DNA from: Cyanobacteria bacterium TGS_CYA1
GTDB taxonomy: Bacteria; Cyanobacteriota; Vampirovibrionia; Obscuribacterales; Obscuribacteraceae
Assembly (NCBI GenBank): GCA_026129135.1
Contig: JAHCIQ010000002.1
Span: 1-64,000 of the forward strand
Reading direction: 5' to 3'
Length of the DNA stretch: 64,000 nucleotides
Positions 60,248 through 64,000 of the stretch are shown here, one piece after another (position 1 is the first letter of the stretch; each line of letters starts with the position of its first letter). The position numbers and the translations under genes were made by a program. The notes below the pieces were generated by a model. The model saw only the letters and a list, made by a program, of their open reading frames with translations. It was not told the DNA's origin and ran no database searches.

Positions 60248-62282
60248 TAAACCTCGAGCCCGGTCCTTCGAAAAGCTTATAGGCTTCTTTGGCGTTTTGT
60301 GACGCGGTTCCGTCGGTTTCTAGAACCATCAAACTGATTTCGCTTGGAGCTTTGTTTCCGGTATTGGGTTCAGAATTTGTCTCGACTTCGCTTGATGTGG
60401 GCAGAGCCCTATCATCCTCCGAGTCTAATTCAGAATTAGATTCAGAGGCGCTACGAGATTCTTCTGTTCGTGGCGCCGGAGCCTGAGGTGCAGGTTTTGG
60501 AGCTTGTGTTTTTGGAGCGACACTTCTTTGAGTTTCGTCCACCACTTTTACCTTGACTGTGATGGTATCACCAGTGATGTCTTTGTAAGCTTGAGAAATG
60601 TGGTGCGATTTCGACTCGATTGTTTTCTGGAAAAATTCCTTTCCAACGCCAAGGTAGAGAACATCGTTCTCTTGATTAATTGGAAAGGCATGCATATTGA
60701 CCACGCTGTAAGCGGGAATATTTCGTTTTTGCAATGCATCGAGCACTCTATCCCACAAAACATCGAGGTCGCCATATGAGGTATGCGATACAGATGGCGA
60801 TACTGGATTAGGATCAGGAGCAGAAGCTGGTGCAGTTTCTGGTTCTTGTGCTGCAGGTTCGTGTGCAGATTGAACTGATGCAATGGGTAATTCGTTCAGA
60901 TCGGGCTCGATAGTGATAGTGATCTCGCCTTCTTTGGTTTCGACTCTCTCCATCGTGACCACTGACTGTGTTGGAACCAATGATTGAGCTTGTGCTTGCG
61001 TGTGAGCCTGCATCGCTGGTGGTGGCGATGATGGTGCTTGTGGCGATAATTGAGGTCTTGGACGACTCACCGCGTGTGGTGCAGGTGCAGGAAAATCTCC
61101 GCCCTCTATGCGGCTTTCTAGAGCTTCGATTTTTTGTGCAAGTTCGTTGACGTCTTGTATGTCGTGCCTGTGGCAGATAGACAAAAGACCTATTTCAAGC
61201 GTCATCACTGGCAAAGAAGAACGTTTGACCGATTGCTCCAGGCGCTCGAGTTGTTCGACTATTTGTACCAATTCAGGTGACTGCACGCCATTTTTCACTT
61301 CAGTCAAAATGCCGTCAAGGTAAGACTGTGAGCCGCTCACATATTTGCCCAGTTCGGCTGAATCTTTCACGCTCAAATAGGAACCTTTGACCAGATTCAA
61401 AAAGTGTTTAGCCAGTTCAAGTGCTATTAAGGAAGGTTCTCTGCCTTGTCCAAGCAACTCGTTAACTGCCTGAGTGACCGCGTATCCATCACCCTGTACA
61501 ATGCCCGATCCTAAAGATAAAAGCAGGTCTTCTTGCAGAGCGCCTAGCAAAACCAGTAAGTCTTGCGATGTAATTGGTTTTCCTTCGTGAGCTAAAAGGC
61601 TTGCCTGATCGAACAATCCAAGTGCATCGCGAAGTCCACCACCCGAGCGGCGGCATACAAGCTGGATTGCATCATCAGTTATATTGATGTTTTCAGCCTC
61701 GGCCACTTTGCGCAAATGTTTTTCGAGTTCGGGCTGATTCGCCAGTCTGAACATGAGACGCTGACAGCGGCTCAAAATCGTAGGCGGTACTTTGTACTCT
61801 TCGGTGGTGGCAAGAATGAACACCACTTGCGGTGGCGGCTCTTCGATAGTTTTGAGCAGAGCATTGAATGCCTCTTTGGTGAGCATGTGGCATTCGTCCA
61901 CTATATAAATTTTGTATTTTCCGCCCTGAGCTGCAAGCGGCGCGCGCTCAATCAAACTGCGAGCATCATCTACGCTGTTATTAGAGGCGGCGTCGATTTC
62001 AAATACAGAAGGTGAGGAAGACGCTGCAATCTCTATACAAGAGGGGCAGGTCAAGCACGGGGTAATGGTTGGACCATTATCGCAATTTAGACTCTTGGCA
62101 AGAATTCTGGCGCTCGACGTCTTGCCCGTTCCTCTTGGACCTGTAAAAAGATAGGCGTGTGTGATGCGAGAATTCTCAAGGGCATTGGTGAGAGTTTTGA
62201 CAACCGAACTCTGACCGACAAGCTCTTGCAGAGTTTGCGGTCGGTATTTGAGATATAGCGGCTGGTACTTGGTCACCGACAT
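60240..62282 (-). CDS. dnaX: DNA polymerase III subunit gamma/tau
   Basis: 680 residues. The AAA+ clamp-loader domain has Walker A GPRGTGKTSSARI, a zinc module (CDNGP...CLTCPSC), Walker B YIVDECHMLT, and the sensor SRC in ILSRCQRLMF. The collar (about 240-370) is helical. A long Pro/Ala/Gln/Ser-rich linker (about 395-520) leads to a C-terminal domain that in tau binds the polymerase. No obvious programmed frameshift site was seen. ATG 62282 has AGGT close upstream. It ends 8 bp inside the convergent acyP gene. Confidence 0.96.
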   Translation of the reverse strand: MSVTKYQPLYLKYRPQTLQELVGQSSVVKTLTNALENSRITHAYLFTGPRGTGKTSSARILAKSLNCDNGPTITPCLTCPSCIEIAASSSPSVFEIDAASNNSVDDARSLIERAPLAAQGGKYKIYIVDECHMLTKEAFNALLKTIEEPPPQVVFILATTEEYKVPPTILSRCQRLMFRLANQPELEKHLRKVAEAENINITDDAIQLVCRRSGGGLRDALGLFDQASLLAHEGKPITSQDLLVLLGALQEDLLLSLGSGIVQGDGYAVTQAVNELLGQGREPSLIALELAKHFLNLVKGSYLSVKDSAELGKYVSGSQSYLDGILTEVKNGVQSPELVQIVEQLERLEQSVKRSSLPVMTLEIGLLSICHRHDIQDVNELAQKIEALESRIEGGDFPAPAPHAVSRPRPQLSPQAPSSPPPAMQAHTQAQAQSLVPTQSVVTMERVETKEGEITITIEPDLNELPIASVQSAHEPAAQEPETAPASAPDPNPVSPSVSHTSYGDLDVLWDRVLDALQKRNIPAYSVVNMHAFPINQENDVLYLGVGKEFFQKTIESKSHHISQAYKDITGDTITVKVKVVDETQRSVAPKTQAPKPAPQAPAPRTEESRSASESNSELDSEDDRALPTSSEVETNSEPNTGNKAPSEISLMVLETDGTASQNAKEAYKLFEGPGSRFIS

Positions 62283-62332
62283 GACCTATATTCTACCTGT
62301 TTGTGCTTCTCTTATCTTCGTTTGAAGAATAT

Positions 62333-63661
62333 CTATAAAAACTTAAATAGAAGTACGCTCGTTACGACTGGTGAGCCACCACTCTCCCCTCTGACAAGCT
62401 GGAAGCTGACCTGGCTCACTGGGTATACGTAATTTTTAATCATTTTTCTTTCGTTTGTCTTAGAGCTGTCTTTGACCTGAGGTTCTTCTAAAACGAAAGC
62501 AGGCTCGCCAAAGCGATTTTTCATCACTGCCATAGTGTCTGCCAGACGGACGTTAACCGCGTCTGGGATATATTTGTCGTCGAAAATGCGTAGCGCTTCC
62601 ACCTGGTTTGCTCTGGAAAATATTTGAAGAGTGGTCCGCTCGCCTTTGGCTGTTGGTTCTTGCAGTGACCAGACAAGCCATTCTTTGTATTTGAAACTTT
62701 TAAATTTGCTTTTGTCAGTGCCAAATTGCGACTTGAGATAACTTCCAACATCGTTATTAGAGGCGCCAAGTTGAAGTCCGGCTATGCCGAAAACCATGCT
62801 TGGTGGATTATAGGCAACTATTTGCTTTTGATCTTTGGAACTTTTTTTCTCGTCGTATTCGCGAATATGTTTGTAATAAGCTGGCTGTTCGAGTTTAATT
62901 ACCTGACGTTTGGCATTTTTTTGACCACCTGGAGCATATGATTCTTCAGCATCGGTCATGCGACTCAATTGTTCTTGATTTGCTTCTTTAATAGCTCCTA
63001 CAATCGTGCGCATCGCAGTTTCGTTTTTCGTTTGAATAGATGAACCGGATGAACCTGACGCACTGGAGCCTGCACCATATTCGGTTATACGAGGTGCATT
63101 CGAAATGACTATTCCTCTGGCAGGTGCTGCGTTTGAAGCTTGACTGGACTGAGGTTCGTAAGAATTTGCTGCTCTGTCCAGTTCGTCAATGGTTTTGCTG
63201 AGCTGATACATGCGAGTAGAGCTGGCAATCAGATTGTCCGCTTTTTTCGCTTTGCCCATTGATACCTGACTAATGTAATTCTGATTGGCAGCGCTTTGTC
63301 GGCGTACTTGCGGACGAATGGCAAGGGCGGGATCGGTCAAATTCTGTCCGAAGATTTGATTGGGCACGCTTTCTACAGGTGGTGGCGGAGCATAGCTATT
63401 CATCGATTGTTGTTGCATGGCAAGAGCCGGTACATTGCCGATTCTCTGCAAAATTCCAATCAGAAGTTTCACTCCAGATTCAGAAGATACGTCTACTTTA
63501 GGAATAGACACGGTCTTTTTTAGTTGCATCGATTTTTTAGTTGATTTATCTTGAGCATGGGCATCTGTAATCCAGTAATTCTTGGAACCGAACGAAAATA
63601 CCAATAGTGGTACCACTATCAATACTTTCAAAAATAAATGCTCGGATACTCTTTTGAACAT
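62333..63661 (-). CDS. Secreted protein of unknown function
   Basis: 442 residues with a signal peptide (hydrophobic about 11-27, cleavage likely near AHAQD at about 36). The first 260 residues are Ser/Gln/Pro-rich and probably disordered (SYAPPPPVES, AGSSASGSSGSS). The last 150 (from VFGIAGLQLGASNNDVGSYLKSQFGTD) look folded, with strands and helices. A similar LG-x-S-x-x-D-V pattern is common in periplasmic proteins of unknown role. It starts 3 bp after the LuxR-type gene, so they are probably co-transcribed, and lies 50 bp upstream of dnaX. Confidence 0.78.
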   Translation of the reverse strand: MFKRVSEHLFLKVLIVVPLLVFSFGSKNYWITDAHAQDKSTKKSMQLKKTVSIPKVDVSSESGVKLLIGILQRIGNVPALAMQQQSMNSYAPPPPVESVPNQIFGQNLTDPALAIRPQVRRQSAANQNYISQVSMGKAKKADNLIASSTRMYQLSKTIDELDRAANSYEPQSSQASNAAPARGIVISNAPRITEYGAGSSASGSSGSSIQTKNETAMRTIVGAIKEANQEQLSRMTDAEESYAPGGQKNAKRQVIKLEQPAYYKHIREYDEKKSSKDQKQIVAYNPPSMVFGIAGLQLGASNNDVGSYLKSQFGTDKSKFKSFKYKEWLVWSLQEPTAKGERTTLQIFSRANQVEALRIFDDKYIPDAVNVRLADTMAVMKNRFGEPAFVLEEPQVKDSSKTNERKMIKNYVYPVSQVSFQLVRGESGGSPVVTSVLLFKFL

Positions 63662-63664
63662 TCG

Positions 63665-64000
63665 TCAGTTCGTCCTGGCCTGCGATCCCATTAGTTTGCT
63701 TTCCCACTCTTCAAGCTCAGATTGATTTATAAGTCCTCTCTGCAGGGACAAATACACGGCTCTGCATCTTTGATTGAATTCTGCTTCTCTCGACTCGCTT
63801 CTGCCTGGAATGCTGAGTTTGGAATAAAGCGACTTCAATCTTGATTGTACTGCTTTTTCGGTTAAATAAAGTTGACGCGCGATAGCCGAGTCTGTCATTC
63901 CAAGCGCGATACAAATAAGCGCTTCGTATTCTGCGGCAGTTAAGCTCTGAGCTCGGTTTTGAGTACGTTGTATAACCCGAGCAATACCAGGATGAATCCA
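63665..64000 (-). CDS. LuxR-type regulator, C-terminal part (runs off the window)
   Basis: 111 codons are visible, open to the window edge, so the start lies beyond 64000. LTAAEYEALICIALGMTDSAIARQLYLTEKAVQSRLKSLYSKL is the LuxR/NarL helix-turn-helix, given here as a description of positions about 20-62 of the visible part: LTAAEYEAL, then GMTDSAIARQL and AVQSRLKSLYSKL. A Lys/Arg-rich tail with YLSLQRGLINQSELEEWE follows. It is probably the DNA-binding end of a response regulator, but the N-terminal domain is not seen. The next gene starts 3 bp after its stop. Confidence 0.82.
   Translation of the reverse strand, partial: WIHPGIARVIQRTQNRAQSLTAAEYEALICIALGMTDSAIARQLYLTEKAVQSRLKSLYSKLSIPGRSESREAEFNQRCRAVYLSLQRGLINQSELEEWESKLMGSQARTN

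Overview
The window looks like a chromosomal segment of a Gram-negative, non-photosynthetic relative of the Cyanobacteria. My best guess is Melainabacteria/Vampirovibrionia, perhaps an Obscuribacter-like lineage; this is inference from gene content. It carries a cyanobacterial-type group 3 sigma factor beside type IV pilus genes, a nucleotidyltransferase–hexapeptide–phosphomannomutase fusion of the kind common in cyanobacteria, and lipoproteins. No photosynthesis gene, phage gene, transposase, CRISPR array or rRNA was seen. One tRNA is present. Genes are packed in long same-strand runs with 1-4 bp overlaps, and no gap exceeds 300 bp.

Layout. 0.1-10.6 kb (minus): four tandem paralogous secreted/polytopic proteins that resemble the VirB6/TrbL channel proteins of type IV secretion, in two sub-types, with no other secretion gene in the window. 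The third copy has a single in-frame TAG. 10.9-13.3 kb: an FKBP-type isomerase lipoprotein, a zinc-finger-less DnaJ and a TadE-like protein. 13.3-16.1 kb (minus): rpmG, tRNA-Trp, secE, nusG, rplK, rplA, driven by a near-consensus promoter whose transcript would open with a terminator-like hairpin. 16.2-19.7 kb: oligopeptide ABC importer (binding protein and two permeases, no ATPases). 19.8-26.3 kb: a secreted protein, then a CHASE3-like/PAS/PAS histidine kinase, two single-domain receivers, an Hpt-REC-REC-GGDEF protein and gpsA. 26.3-30.1 kb: glycosyltransferase and GMPP-PMM fusion for surface sugars. 30.2-32.4 kb: two unrecognised proteins. 32.5-35.1 kb: biotinyl carrier, HMG-CoA lyase and enoyl/methylglutaconyl-CoA hydratase (end of leucine breakdown), then mobA.

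35.2-46.8 kb (minus) is a type IV pilus locus: pilB, pilT, pilC, then a SigF-like sigma factor, an ABC-2 transporter, prepilin peptidase, a PilM-PilN fusion, PilO and a PilP-like protein. The main pilin and the secretin PilQ are not here. 46.9-49.5 kb: two membrane proteins, one with a degenerate endonuclease/exonuclease/phosphatase fold. 49.5-53.5 kb (minus): an MBOAT acyltransferase with two SGNH-type proteins, a likely exopolysaccharide O-acetylation set. 53.6-59.8 kb (minus): a coiled-coil/J-like protein, der, plsY, an HtrA protease and an OmpR-type regulator. 59.9-64 kb: acylphosphatase, dnaX, a secreted protein and the 3' end of a LuxR-type regulator gene running off the window.

The best candidate for something undescribed is the four-gene VirB6-like operon: repeated channel-like membrane domains, each with a different low-complexity exported extension, standing alone and ending at its own terminator.
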